Source of the DNA: an uncultured Frankiales bacterium
Lineage (GTDB): Bacteria; Actinomycetota; Actinomycetes; Mycobacteriales; SCTD01
Length of the DNA stretch: 39,189 nt
Assembly (NCBI GenBank): GCA_946479905.1
Contig: CAMLIA010000016.1
Location: 1-39,189 of the forward strand
Direction: 5' to 3'
The notes beneath the pieces are model-generated. The model ran no database searches. It saw nothing but the letters and a program-made list of their open reading frames with translations, and had not been told where the DNA came from. Each line of letters opens with the position of its first letter. Position 1 is the stretch's first letter. Made by a program: the position numbers and the translations under genes. Shown piece after piece: positions 16,259 through 24,049 of the stretch.

Positions 16259-17895
16259 CGGAAGGCCCCGAACGACGGCTCCGGGCCCGAGCCGGTGCCG
16301 ACCACCGGGCCGCTGTGGCAGGCGGACAGGCACAGCCCGACCACCGTGCGGGTGTCCCGCGGGTCGATCACGCCGTCGTCGACGCCGCGGCCACTGGCGT
16401 ACATCGCGAGGGACTGCCGCTCCTGCACCTCGGCGACCGCGTCGGTGATCATCTTCTCCAGCGCCTCGTCGACCTCCTCACCCTTGCGCGCGGCCTGCGC
16501 GCGCCGGACGATCGACATCACCCCGGCGATCTGCTGCGGACCCATCACGGCGATCTTCGCCGTCGGCCACAGGAACACGAACCGGGTGCCGAAGCCGCGG
16601 CCGCCCATCCCGTAGTTCCCCGCCCCGTAAGAAGACCCGAGGATCACGGTGATGTGCGGCACCGAGCTGTTGGACAGCGCGTTGATCATCTGGCTGCCCC
16701 ACTTGACCATGCCGGCCTGCTCGTAGTCCTTGCCGACCATGTAGCCGGTGATGTTCTGCAGGAACACCAGCGGCGTCGAGGTCTTGTTGCACAGCTGGAT
16801 GAACTGCGACGCCTTCTGCGACGACTCGGGGAACAGCGGCCCGTTGTTGCCCAGCACCCCGACCGGGTAGCCGTGGATCTCCGCCCACCCGCACACCAGC
16901 GTCGTGCCGTAGCGGGCCTTGAACTCCTCGAACCTGCTGCCGTCCACGACCCGGCCGATCACCTCGCGGACGTCCAGCGGCTGGCGCAGGTCCTGCGACA
17001 CCAGCCCGAGCAGGTCCTCGTCGTCGAGCGCCGGCGGATCGGCCGGGCCGGACGGGCCCGGCCCTGCCTTGCGCCAGTGCAGGTGCCGCACCACGTCACG
17101 GGCCTGCCGGATGCCGTCGAGCTCGTCCTCGGCGAGGTAGTCCGCGAGCCCGCTGACCGACGCGTGCATCTCGGCCCCGCCGAGCTCCTCGTCGGTGGAC
17201 TCCTCACCCGTCGCGACCTTCACCAGCGGCGGCCCACCCAGGAAGACCTTCGCCTGGTCCTTGACCAGGATCGTGTACTCCGACAGCCCCGGCATGTAGG
17301 CACCGCCGGCCGTCGAGCTGCCGAACACGATCGCCACCGTCGGGATCCCGAGGCCCGACAGCACCGTGGTCTCGTAGAAGAACCCACCCGAGCCGGCGAA
17401 GTGGAACGTCGAGCTCTTGAGGATCTCCTCGATGTCGCTGCCCCGCGGCCGCAGGTCACCACCCGCCGACTCGATGAGCTGCACGTAGGGCATCCGGTTC
17501 TGCTTGGCGATCTGCAGCGCGCGGTCGATCTTCGGGATGGACGTCTGCGTCAGGGCTCCGCCGAGCACCGTCGGGTCGTGGCCGAAGATGACGCACTCGG
17601 TCCCGCTGATCGTCCCGATGCCGACGAGCGCGCCCCCGCCCACCGGGTAGTCGGTGTAGTACCCGGCCAGCCCGCCGATCTCGAGGAACGGCGTGTCCGG
17701 GTCGATCAGCAGCGCCACCCGCTCCCGGACGGTGAGCTTGCCGGTGGACCGGTGCCGCGCCACCGCCTTCTCGCTGCCGCCCTGCCCTGCGAGCTGGAGC
17801 TGCTCGTCCAGCCGTGCGAGCTGCTCGAGCATGTCCGACCGGTTCTTCAGGTACGCCTCGTCGCGGCGGTCGACCGCGGTGCCCAGGACCGTCAC
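16255..17895 (-). CDS. Acyl-CoA carboxylase carboxyltransferase (beta) subunit
   Basis: This is a 546-residue carboxyltransferase that moves CO2 from carboxybiotin to an acyl-CoA. The N-half has ERVALLIDPDTPFLEIGGLAG, VESAGGDLRP-type wording (LIESAGGDLRPRGSD), GSSTAGGAYMPGLSEYTI and FLGGPPLVKVATGEESTDEELGGAEMH. The C-half has GNNGPLFPESSQKASQFIQLC, FLQNITGYMVGKDYEQAGMVKWG and SYGAGNYGMGGRGFGTRF. These are the hallmarks of the methylcrotonyl/geranyl-CoA carboxylase branch rather than the propionyl branch. The residue that separates methylcrotonyl (Phe) from geranyl (Gly) enzymes was not assigned here. Start GTG 17895 overlaps the MDMPI-like stop as GTGA. Confidence 0.93.
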   Translation of the reverse strand: MTVLGTAVDRRDEAYLKNRSDMLEQLARLDEQLQLAGQGGSEKAVARHRSTGKLTVRERVALLIDPDTPFLEIGGLAGYYTDYPVGGGALVGIGTISGTECVIFGHDPTVLGGALTQTSIPKIDRALQIAKQNRMPYVQLIESAGGDLRPRGSDIEEILKSSTFHFAGSGGFFYETTVLSGLGIPTVAIVFGSSTAGGAYMPGLSEYTILVKDQAKVFLGGPPLVKVATGEESTDEELGGAEMHASVSGLADYLAEDELDGIRQARDVVRHLHWRKAGPGPSGPADPPALDDEDLLGLVSQDLRQPLDVREVIGRVVDGSRFEEFKARYGTTLVCGWAEIHGYPVGVLGNNGPLFPESSQKASQFIQLCNKTSTPLVFLQNITGYMVGKDYEQAGMVKWGSQMINALSNSSVPHITVILGSSYGAGNYGMGGRGFGTRFVFLWPTAKIAVMGPQQIAGVMSIVRRAQAARKGEEVDEALEKMITDAVAEVQERQSLAMYASGRGVDDGVIDPRDTRTVVGLCLSACHSGPVVGTGSGPEPSFGAFR

Positions 17896-18668
17896 GTCAG
17901 CGGCTCCCGGCCGGTGCCCGCGGGACCCGCGTAGGCCTGCGCGATCGACGCCCACTGCGTCGCTGTCTGCCCCTCGACCACCAGCGACAGGTCGGACAGG
18001 TGCCGGCGCTGGGTCACCAGCAGGGCGAAGTCGAGTGCCGTGCCCGTGATGCGGTCGGCCGCGTCCGCCGGGCCCCACTCCCCCGCACCAGGTCCGGTGA
18101 GCTCCACCCGGACGGGGACGGCCGGGTTCTCGACGCCGTGGACGAGGTAGGCGTACGGCCGGGCCTGCACGCCGAGATGGCAGACATGACGCAGCCGGTC
18201 GCTCGTGACCGGGTCGAGCCCGAGCGCGTCGGCGACGTCCTGGCCGTGTGCCCAGGTCTCCATCAGCCGGGCGCTCGTGAAGCTGGTCAGGCTCATGGGC
18301 GGTCCGTACCAGGGCACGCGCTCCGCCGGGTCGGCCTTGTCGAGAGCCGTCAGCAGTGCCGCCCGCCCCCGGCGCCAGTCCTCCAGGAGGTGGCCGCCGG
18401 TGTTGTGCCTGCCGAAGGCCACGTCGACGTCCTGCACGCCGCCCTCGAGCAGGGTCTTGACGTGCGTGCCGAACGCGTCGGCGTCGGACAGCGCGAGGAT
18501 CGCCGTCCCGTCGAAGTAGTGGAGGTGGCTGACGCAGTCGGCGATGTCCCACCCCTCCGCCGGCGTCGGCGTCCGCCACTGTTGCTCGCTGAGGTCCGCG
18601 ACGCGGGCGTCCAGGGCGACGTGCTCGGCCTCGAGGTCACGCAGCAGCGAGCTGAGGTCAGGTCTCAT
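17892..18668 (-). CDS. MDMPI-fold protein, TIGR03084-type (possible mycothiol-dependent enzyme)
   Basis: This is a 258-residue protein of the maleylpyruvate-isomerase/DinB helical-bundle fold with a C-terminal SCP2-like domain. The likely metal ligands are the His in ADCVSHLHYFDGTA and the Glu/His in METWAHGQDVADALG. Mycothiol is the thiol used by MDMPI relatives in actinobacteria. The family is often annotated TIGR03084 and is found beside acyl-CoA carboxylase/AtuA gene sets, but its reaction is unknown. Start ATG 18668 (MRPDLSSLLRDL) rather than the ATG at 18683; AGGA and a CAGGAT hexamer both lie just upstream. It is the first gene of the five-gene carboxylase operon and is divergent from the exported protein gene at 18779. 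Confidence 0.85.
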   Translation of the reverse strand: MRPDLSSLLRDLEAEHVALDARVADLSEQQWRTPTPAEGWDIADCVSHLHYFDGTAILALSDADAFGTHVKTLLEGGVQDVDVAFGRHNTGGHLLEDWRRGRAALLTALDKADPAERVPWYGPPMSLTSFTSARLMETWAHGQDVADALGLDPVTSDRLRHVCHLGVQARPYAYLVHGVENPAVPVRVELTGPGAGEWGPADAADRITGTALDFALLVTQRRHLSDLSLVVEGQTATQWASIAQAYAGPAGTGREPLT

Positions 18669-18702
18669 CGGCACATCCTGCACCGGCGCCTACCGGCCAG
18701 TA

Positions 18703-18724
18703 GCACGTGGTCCGCGTCACGTGC
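18703..18724. promoter_or_regulatory. GCACGTG...CACGTGC inverted repeat in the carboxylase-operon promoter
   Basis: GCACGTG (18703-18709) and CACGTGC (18718-18724) are perfect 7-bp inverted repeats with an 8-bp spacer, each half itself containing the palindrome CACGTG. They lie 35-56 bp upstream of the carboxylase operon start and about 55 bp upstream of the divergent gene at 18779. The size and position fit a dimeric regulator site, e.g. TetR type. No regulator gene adjoins. Confidence 0.45.
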
Positions 18725-18778
18725 GGTCGCGGCGGTCCGGCGCTTCAGAAAACGCCCCAACCTGTCGAAAGGGAAGCC

Positions 18779-19522
18779 ATGCGACCCCGGCAGCGTCGCG
18801 GCGTGCCCGCACGAGCGGCGGCCGCGCTCGCCGTGCTGCTCGCCGCGGGTCTGTCGGCGCTCGTGCTCGAGGCCAGTCCTGCCGGGGCAGCACCCCACCA
18901 GGCAGCCCACCAGCAGCCGCACCAGCACCGGCCGACCCCGAAGCCGTCGTCGAAGGTCCCGCCGGGTCACGCCAGCCCCACACCGTCCCCGACGCCCTCA
19001 CCCAGCGCCCGGGTCACGGCACCCGCCACGGCGGTGCCGTCCAGCACGACGCGCAGCACACCGTCGGCCGCGGCGACGTCGGCCGCACCCGCGGCGACCG
19101 CCCGCGCCGTCGCCCACCACACGACCCCGGTCGCGGTCGTCACGGCGAGGCCGACGGCCACCCGTCGGGCGGCGACCCCGCAGCCCACCGCGACCCACCA
19201 GCGGTGGCGCGAGGACGAGACCTTCGGCGCAGCCGCGCACTCGATCGCGAAGGTCGCGACGACCAGCCCGCAGCTGCCGCTGGGGGTGCTCGGCGCGGTG
19301 CTGCTCTTCCTGGCCGTGCAGAACCGGATCGACCGCCGCGACCCGAAGCTGGCGGTGTCCGATGCGTCGTCGTCGCTCGAGATGGAGTTCCACGCCGTCC
19401 GCCGCCGCACCCCCGAGCCGCCCCGCCGACGGACGGTCCCGCTCACCATCCGCACGGCCCCGGGCGCCATCACCGCCACTGACATCGCGGTGCCGGACAC
19501 CGCGCGCCCGACCGCTCGCTGA
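18779..19522 (+). CDS. Exported Pro/Thr/Ala-rich protein with C-terminal membrane helix
   Basis: This is a 247-residue protein from ATG 18779, with AAAGGGAAG upstream. The signal peptide covers about residues 1-38 (RAAAALAVLLAAGLSALVLE...AGA). A low-complexity His/Pro/Ser/Thr/Ala-rich stretch of about 110 residues follows, containing TPSPTPSPS-like runs typical of wall-spanning linkers. A transmembrane helix near 178-195 (LGVLGAVLLFLAVQNRID) is followed by a basic and charged cytoplasmic tail of about 50 residues. No LPXTG motif. No family recognised. The layout resembles actinobacterial wall-spanning membrane anchors. It is convergent with the PQQ-propeller gene, with hairpins between them. 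Confidence 0.8.
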   Translation: MRPRQRRGVPARAAAALAVLLAAGLSALVLEASPAGAAPHQAAHQQPHQHRPTPKPSSKVPPGHASPTPSPTPSPSARVTAPATAVPSSTTRSTPSAAATSAAPAATARAVAHHTTPVAVVTARPTATRRAATPQPTATHQRWREDETFGAAAHSIAKVATTSPQLPLGVLGAVLLFLAVQNRIDRRDPKLAVSDASSSLEMEFHAVRRRTPEPPRRRTVPLTIRTAPGAITATDIAVPDTARPTAR

Positions 19523-19540
19523 CACCTGAGGGGTTGAGCC

Positions 19541-19620
19541 GCCCCGAGTCGGGGCAGACCCGGACCAACTTCCCCTCCGGTCGCCGTCGTCGGGCCTGTC
19601 TTGGGGGCTGGCCCGGCGAC
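19541..19620. terminator. Two hairpins between convergent genes
   Basis: GCCCCGAGTCGGGGC (19541-19555) forms a 6-bp GC stem with an AGT loop 19 nt after the stop of the plus-strand gene. GTCGTCGGGCC (19586-19596) pairs with GGCCCGGCGAC (19610-19620) through 11 bp with one wobble and a 13-nt loop, 20 nt after the stop of the minus-strand gene. Neither has a clear U-run. Together they probably insulate the convergent units. Confidence 0.5.
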
Positions 19621-19639
19621 GTGCACCGAGACAGGCGGG

Positions 19640-21070
19640 CTAGGGCAGGCGGAACACCTGGATGGAGCCGTAGTCGTTGACCACCAGCCGGTGCCCTGCC
19701 ACCGCCACCCCGCTGTAGATCTTCGCCCCCGGCGACAGCGGCGCGCTCCACAGCAGCGAACCGGTCCTCGCGTCGAGTGCGACCGTCCCCTGCTCGGTGA
19801 CGTAGTAGGCGACGCCGTTGGCCAGCGCGACGTTGCCGCCGACCATCGGTACACCTGGGAGCACGGTCGCCCACTTGCGCGCGCCCGTCGCAGCGTCGAG
19901 CGCGTAGACGACCCCCGGGTTGGACGGCACGAAGAGCGTCCGCCCGTCCGTGGCGATCCGCCCGATCATCCCCCCTGCGAACGACATCGTCGGGAAGAGC
20001 TGGACGTCGTACGCCGTCGTCATCGTGTCGGCGTAGAACACGTGCAGCCAACCCGACTTCTGGGTGGCGGCGCCCATCAGCCGGCCCTTCGCGTTGCGCC
20101 AGAGGGTCGGGCCGTTGCCGAAGTCGACGTCGATCTGGCCGCACGTGGGCGAGGCGCCGTAGATGCCGGCGTTGTACCAGACCGTCCCGCCTGCCGTCTG
20201 GCACACGGGGTTGTCGTATCCGGTCACGCTGTCGGGCGTGCCCTTGTGGCTCGCGACGATCCGCCCGAACGTCGGGCGGCGGCGGTCGAGGTCCATCTTG
20301 ATGATGGCGTCGTCGTAGGCGTGCTCCTCGGTCTTCGACTCCGGGTTCGACGTCCCGACGTAGAGGTACTTCGTCCGCACGTCGATGGTCGGCGTTCCCC
20401 ACACGCCGCCACCGTGGTAGCCCTTCGCGATGTCGGCTCGCGGGATGGTGGTGCTCTTGTAGAGCACACGTCCGGTCGCCGCGTCGATCAGGCCGTAGCC
20501 CTGCATCGCCTCGGGGTCGTTGTCCGGCCCCGTCGTGAAGAGCACCTGGATGCCGTCGAAGACGATCGCGCTGGACTGCTGGGTCGTGTCGTGACCGAAC
20601 CAGATCTCCGGGCTCTGCCAGAGCAGCCGCCCGGTGTGGACGTCGAAGGCCGCAGCCTTGGGACGGCCGCTGTTGTTGAGACCGACGTGCACCCGGCCGT
20701 CGACCACGGTGACGGCGAAGGTGCCCATGGTGTCGGCGCCGCGCGAGGTCCAGACGGTGCGACCCGAGTCCAGGTCGTAGGCCACGATGTGGCCGCCGGT
20801 GTTGATGAAGACGCATCCGCCCGCGACGATCGGCGGTGGCGACTGGTAGTCGCTGGCGCTCACCTTCCACGCCGGCGTCAGGCTGCCGACGTTGCCGCGG
20901 TTCAGGGTGCGCTCGCTGTCCTGGCGCTGGGTGCCGGCGTAGTCGCGGCCGTACATCGGCCAGTCCCCGCCGGCTGTCGAGCCGCTGCAGGGCGCGCCCT
21001 TGGACGCGGAGGCGAGCGGCGGGACGGCACCGACGAGCAGCACGGCGACGACCAGGAAGGCGCGGCGCAT
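19640..21070 (-). CDS. Exported PQQ-type beta-propeller protein
   Basis: This is a 476-residue protein. The signal peptide MRRAFLVVAVLLVGAVPPLASA starts at ATG 21070. The mature part begins with DWPMYGRDYAGTQRQ, the opening seen in polyvinyl-alcohol-dehydrogenase-like quinoproteins. Propeller blades of the type AYDLDSGRTVWTS, AFDVHTGRLLWQS, LIDAATGRVLYKS, ALDAATGARKWATV and ALDARTGSLLWSA follow. No CxxCH haem motif and no adjacent Cys-Cys are present, so electron transfer by this protein alone is uncertain; a structural or binding role is possible. The ATG overlaps the upstream stop by one base (TGATG), pointing to coupled expression with the DUF1080-like protein. Confidence 0.85.
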   Translation of the reverse strand: MRRAFLVVAVLLVGAVPPLASASKGAPCSGSTAGGDWPMYGRDYAGTQRQDSERTLNRGNVGSLTPAWKVSASDYQSPPPIVAGGCVFINTGGHIVAYDLDSGRTVWTSRGADTMGTFAVTVVDGRVHVGLNNSGRPKAAAFDVHTGRLLWQSPEIWFGHDTTQQSSAIVFDGIQVLFTTGPDNDPEAMQGYGLIDAATGRVLYKSTTIPRADIAKGYHGGGVWGTPTIDVRTKYLYVGTSNPESKTEEHAYDDAIIKMDLDRRRPTFGRIVASHKGTPDSVTGYDNPVCQTAGGTVWYNAGIYGASPTCGQIDVDFGNGPTLWRNAKGRLMGAATQKSGWLHVFYADTMTTAYDVQLFPTMSFAGGMIGRIATDGRTLFVPSNPGVVYALDAATGARKWATVLPGVPMVGGNVALANGVAYYVTEQGTVALDARTGSLLWSAPLSPGAKIYSGVAVAGHRLVVNDYGSIQVFRLP

Positions 21071-22659
21071 CAGCCGTTCACCCCCGGGCCACCGGTGCAC
21101 ACCGGGTCGTGGAGCGACCGGCACTGGTAGAGCCGCACGTTGCGCCACGACAGGTTGCCCCAGTCGGAGGGCCGGTCCACCGTCGGCTGGGTCACCGCGT
21201 CGAAGCGGCCGTTGACGCCGTACTCGTAGGAGAAGTTCGGCTGCGACCGCAACGACAGCTGGTACGGCGCCGGGTCGGTCCACACGCTGCTCGAGTCCGT
21301 CACGGTGCGCCCGTTGATCCGTACGACGTGCCGCGCCCCGATCTGCACCACCTCGACCTGGCTCCAGTCCGGGTAGCTGTTGAGCTTCAGGCGCGAGGCC
21401 GGGTCACCGCCGCCGTCCTGCTCCCCCACCGTGCTGTCGAGCGCGTCGGGCACGAAGCTGTCGGTGACCGCGGCGGAGACCGAGTTGCCGAGCAGCCCGC
21501 CGGTGAGCCACTCGCCCGCCTGGCGCAGCTGGATCTCGTGGCCCCCGACGAAGATGCCGCCGTTGTCCCCGAAGTCCTGCATCTTCAGCTCGAAGCGCAG
21601 CATGACGTTGTGCACCTTCGGCGTGTACGTCAGCGAGCACCCGGGGTCGCCGACGAAGCCGAACGTCGCGTACGCCGTGTAGCCGGTGGGTGAGGCGGAG
21701 CGCGCGTTGCGCACGGTGCCGTCCTCGTCCATGACGCAGCCGTCGTGCGTCCAGCCGGCGAGGCTGTGCCCGAGGATCCGCTTGGTCCCGCGCGGGTCGA
21801 CCGGTGGGGTGTCGACGAGCTTCGCGCCGGTGCCGTTGAAGTCGACGGAGCTGACCTGCACCGGGGTCGCGCCGGCGACGACGGCGAGGAACAGCTCGGG
21901 CGCGCGGCCGGCGACCTTGCCGGTGACGGGCCACGGCTGGAGCTGCCAGCAGTTGGGGTAGCCGTACGTCGCCTTGAGGCTGGCGGCGTACGGCCAGTCG
22001 TTGGCGACGTCCATCGGGCCGACGACCGGCGGCCCGTCCGGGGTGTCCGTGCGCACCTCGAGCCACAGCGGCGTGACGTGCGGCTTGGTCAGCGGCACGC
22101 ACAGCCGCAGCGACAGCGCGTAGATGCTCGTCATGTCGACGTGCCCGAGCGACATGACGTCGCCGGTGGCCATCTCGACGGCCTTGTCGCGCCGGCCGGC
22201 CCGAGGGTCCTTGATCTGCGGTGTGACGACTCGCGGGTGCCCGGCGGCGACCTTGGCGTGCTCGAGCTCGAGGCGCTGGTACTGCAGCCGCACGGTGTCC
22301 CGCGTCGACCGCAGCGTGATGCTCAGCGCGTCACCCGCGTCCCAGCGGGTCGTCCGGACGGCCCGCTCGGTGGGGACGGCAGCGATGCCGATGCAGGTGC
22401 CGGGTCGCAACGGGTCGGCGACGGGCCTCGACGTGGGACCCGTCGCCGTGCGGCGCGGGGTGCGGACGTCGACCTGGACGCGGTCGGCGGCGCACCCGGA
22501 GCCGGCCAGCCGGTAGGCGACGCGGTCGCCGAGGTCGACGACCCCACCGGATCCGGGTGTGACGAAGGAGGGCGCGGACGCGAGGGCGAGCGGGGCACCG
22601 GCGAGGACGCCGGTCGCGGCGAGGAGCAGCGCGAGGCGCCGCGAGACGTGGTGTTTCAC
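21070..22659 (-). CDS. Exported protein with C-terminal DUF1080-like (concanavalin-fold) domain
   Basis: This is a 529-residue protein. Start GTG 22659; the signal peptide KHHVSRRLALLLAATGVLAG runs to about ALASA. The first about 300 residues are beta-rich and of no family I recognise. From about 330, segments typical of DUF1080 (3-keto-disaccharide hydrolase-like, concanavalin fold) occur: NVMLRFELKMQDFGDNGGIFVGG, WSQVEVVQIGARHVVRINGRTV and LSLRSQPNFSYEYG-like wording. Cys residues are numerous, as expected for an exported protein. It is coupled by TGATG to the PQQ propeller. A glycan-binding or carbohydrate-hydrolysing role is suggested by the fold but not shown. The start has only a weak ribosome binding site. 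Confidence 0.75.
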   Translation of the reverse strand: MKHHVSRRLALLLAATGVLAGAPLALASAPSFVTPGSGGVVDLGDRVAYRLAGSGCAADRVQVDVRTPRRTATGPTSRPVADPLRPGTCIGIAAVPTERAVRTTRWDAGDALSITLRSTRDTVRLQYQRLELEHAKVAAGHPRVVTPQIKDPRAGRRDKAVEMATGDVMSLGHVDMTSIYALSLRLCVPLTKPHVTPLWLEVRTDTPDGPPVVGPMDVANDWPYAASLKATYGYPNCWQLQPWPVTGKVAGRAPELFLAVVAGATPVQVSSVDFNGTGAKLVDTPPVDPRGTKRILGHSLAGWTHDGCVMDEDGTVRNARSASPTGYTAYATFGFVGDPGCSLTYTPKVHNVMLRFELKMQDFGDNGGIFVGGHEIQLRQAGEWLTGGLLGNSVSAAVTDSFVPDALDSTVGEQDGGGDPASRLKLNSYPDWSQVEVVQIGARHVVRINGRTVTDSSSVWTDPAPYQLSLRSQPNFSYEYGVNGRFDAVTQPTVDRPSDWGNLSWRNVRLYQCRSLHDPVCTGGPGVNG

Positions 22660-22712
22660 GCCTGTTGATTCGAGGACGAGGCCCGAAGACCTGCCTGCCG
22701 AGGTGGGCTGCG

Positions 22713-23975
22713 TCAGCCCATCACGGTGCCGGTGGAGTCGGCGTTGCGCTCCCGCAGCCTGCTGAAGGCGCCCAGGCCGATCTGGAGCCCGGTGTGCTCG
22801 CCGACGAGAGTGGACTCGCCCTTGATGACCTTGCTCATGATCTTGCCGACGACCGGCGCGTTCTTGAACTGGTTGCCACTGGTGCCGATGGCGACGTAGT
22901 AGCCGGGGCGCTCGGTCGCGTCGTAGACGGGAGTCCAGTCCTCGGTCACGTCGTAGACGCCGGCGACGCCGAGGGCTCGGCTGGGGACGCCGAGGTCGGG
23001 CAGCCGCCGCGCCGCGCGGGTGACCTGCGCCTCGAACACCGGCTGCGTCGGGTTGGGGTTGGCAGCGTCCGGGTCCTCGATCCACTCGAGCGGGTCGCAC
23101 TCGGGCTCGGTGCCCCCGACGAGCAGACCGTCGCCCGGCGTACCCCGCATGTAGATGCCGAGGTCGAGGTCAGCGATGCACGGACCGATGGCGTCGCCGT
23201 TGTAGCCGGCGGGCGCGGGGACGTGGTGGACCTCCTGCCGCATCGGGCGGGTGGTGACCGACCAGCCCTCGCCGACACCGGCGAGCTCGTTGAGGGCGTG
23301 CGACCAGGGTCCGGCGGCGTTGACGACCACCGGGGCGGACACGGTCGTGCCGTCGCTGAGCGCGACGCCGCCGCCGTCCAGCACCTCGGTGACGGTCTTG
23401 CCGAACAGGAACTGCGCACCGCGGCGGCGGGCGGCGTTGGCCAGGTTGACGGCGGCGAGCGCCGGGTCGTCGACGAAGCCGGCGTCGGGCGTCCAGAGGG
23501 CACCGAGGCGGCGCGGGCTGTCCTCCCAGAAGGCCGGGTCGTCGACGCGCTTGTTGGGCCAGTACTGACCGTTGTCGATGCCGGGGATCCGGCGCGCGAG
23601 CTCGTCGGCGTCCCAGACCTCGTAGGGGATGCCGGCCTGGTCGAACATGACGAGGACGCGCTCCATCGGCGCGATGTCGACGTCGAGGAAGGCCTTGCCG
23701 ACGCGGTGGAACCTCGCCATGCCGGCGTCGTCGACGCCCTCGAGGTGGTCGGCCCACTTCTCCCAGCAGTGCTTGGCCTCCCACGCGGTGGCGATGCCGT
23801 CCCACGTGGAGTAGTTGAAGCGGATCACGGCGCTGGACGCGCTGGTCGATCCCTGGCCGGGGGCCGACGCCTTGTCGACGACGACGACGGACAGGCCGTC
23901 CCGCGCCAGCTCCAGGGCGATCGACGAGCCGATGACCCCCGCACCGACGATGACAGCGTCTGCAGTCATGTTCAT
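22713..23975 (-). CDS. DAO-type FAD-dependent oxidoreductase
   Basis: This is a 420-residue flavoprotein of the D-amino-acid/sarcosine/dimethylglycine oxidase superfamily. The N-terminal FAD fold is ADAVIVGAGVIGSSIALELA, then VVVVDKASAPGQGSTSASSAV. The central VVNAAGPWSHALNELAG is the usual second FAD-contact segment, and the C-terminal GYYVAIGTSGNQFKNAPVVGK is typical of the sarcosine oxidase beta type. The oxidised substrate is probably an amine or (N-methyl) amino acid; it cannot be named. The start ATG 23975 (MNMTADAVIVG) is supported by a conserved regulatory element ending 41 nt upstream, at the same distance as in two other genes here. It lies downstream of pucR on the same strand but has its own promoter. 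Confidence 0.88.
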   Translation of the reverse strand: MNMTADAVIVGAGVIGSSIALELARDGLSVVVVDKASAPGQGSTSASSAVIRFNYSTWDGIATAWEAKHCWEKWADHLEGVDDAGMARFHRVGKAFLDVDIAPMERVLVMFDQAGIPYEVWDADELARRIPGIDNGQYWPNKRVDDPAFWEDSPRRLGALWTPDAGFVDDPALAAVNLANAARRRGAQFLFGKTVTEVLDGGGVALSDGTTVSAPVVVNAAGPWSHALNELAGVGEGWSVTTRPMRQEVHHVPAPAGYNGDAIGPCIADLDLGIYMRGTPGDGLLVGGTEPECDPLEWIEDPDAANPNPTQPVFEAQVTRAARRLPDLGVPSRALGVAGVYDVTEDWTPVYDATERPGYYVAIGTSGNQFKNAPVVGKIMSKVIKGESTLVGEHTGLQIGLGAFSRLRERNADSTGTVMG

Positions 23976-24012
23976 GGCACTCAGTCTTCCTGCGCGAGCG
24001 GGCCGCTCCCAC

Positions 24013-24049
24013 CTACCGGTGTCGAGGGTTCGTCAGGGCTCGTTCGTCA
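24013..24049 (-). promoter_or_regulatory. Copy 1 of the TGACGAAC-N24-GTAG element (oxidoreductase promoter)
   Basis: Read on the minus strand: TGACGAACG (24049-24041), 24 nt, GTAG (24016-24013). A second TGACGAACC (24035-24027) is inserted 14 nt after the first, making a tandem pair. TCGACACCGGTAG is shared almost exactly with copy 3. The GTAG begins 41 nt before the oxidoreductase ATG. The first half overlaps the stop codon of the upstream pucR gene. Two other copies with identical spacing exist at 27878 and 34301. Confidence 0.7.
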
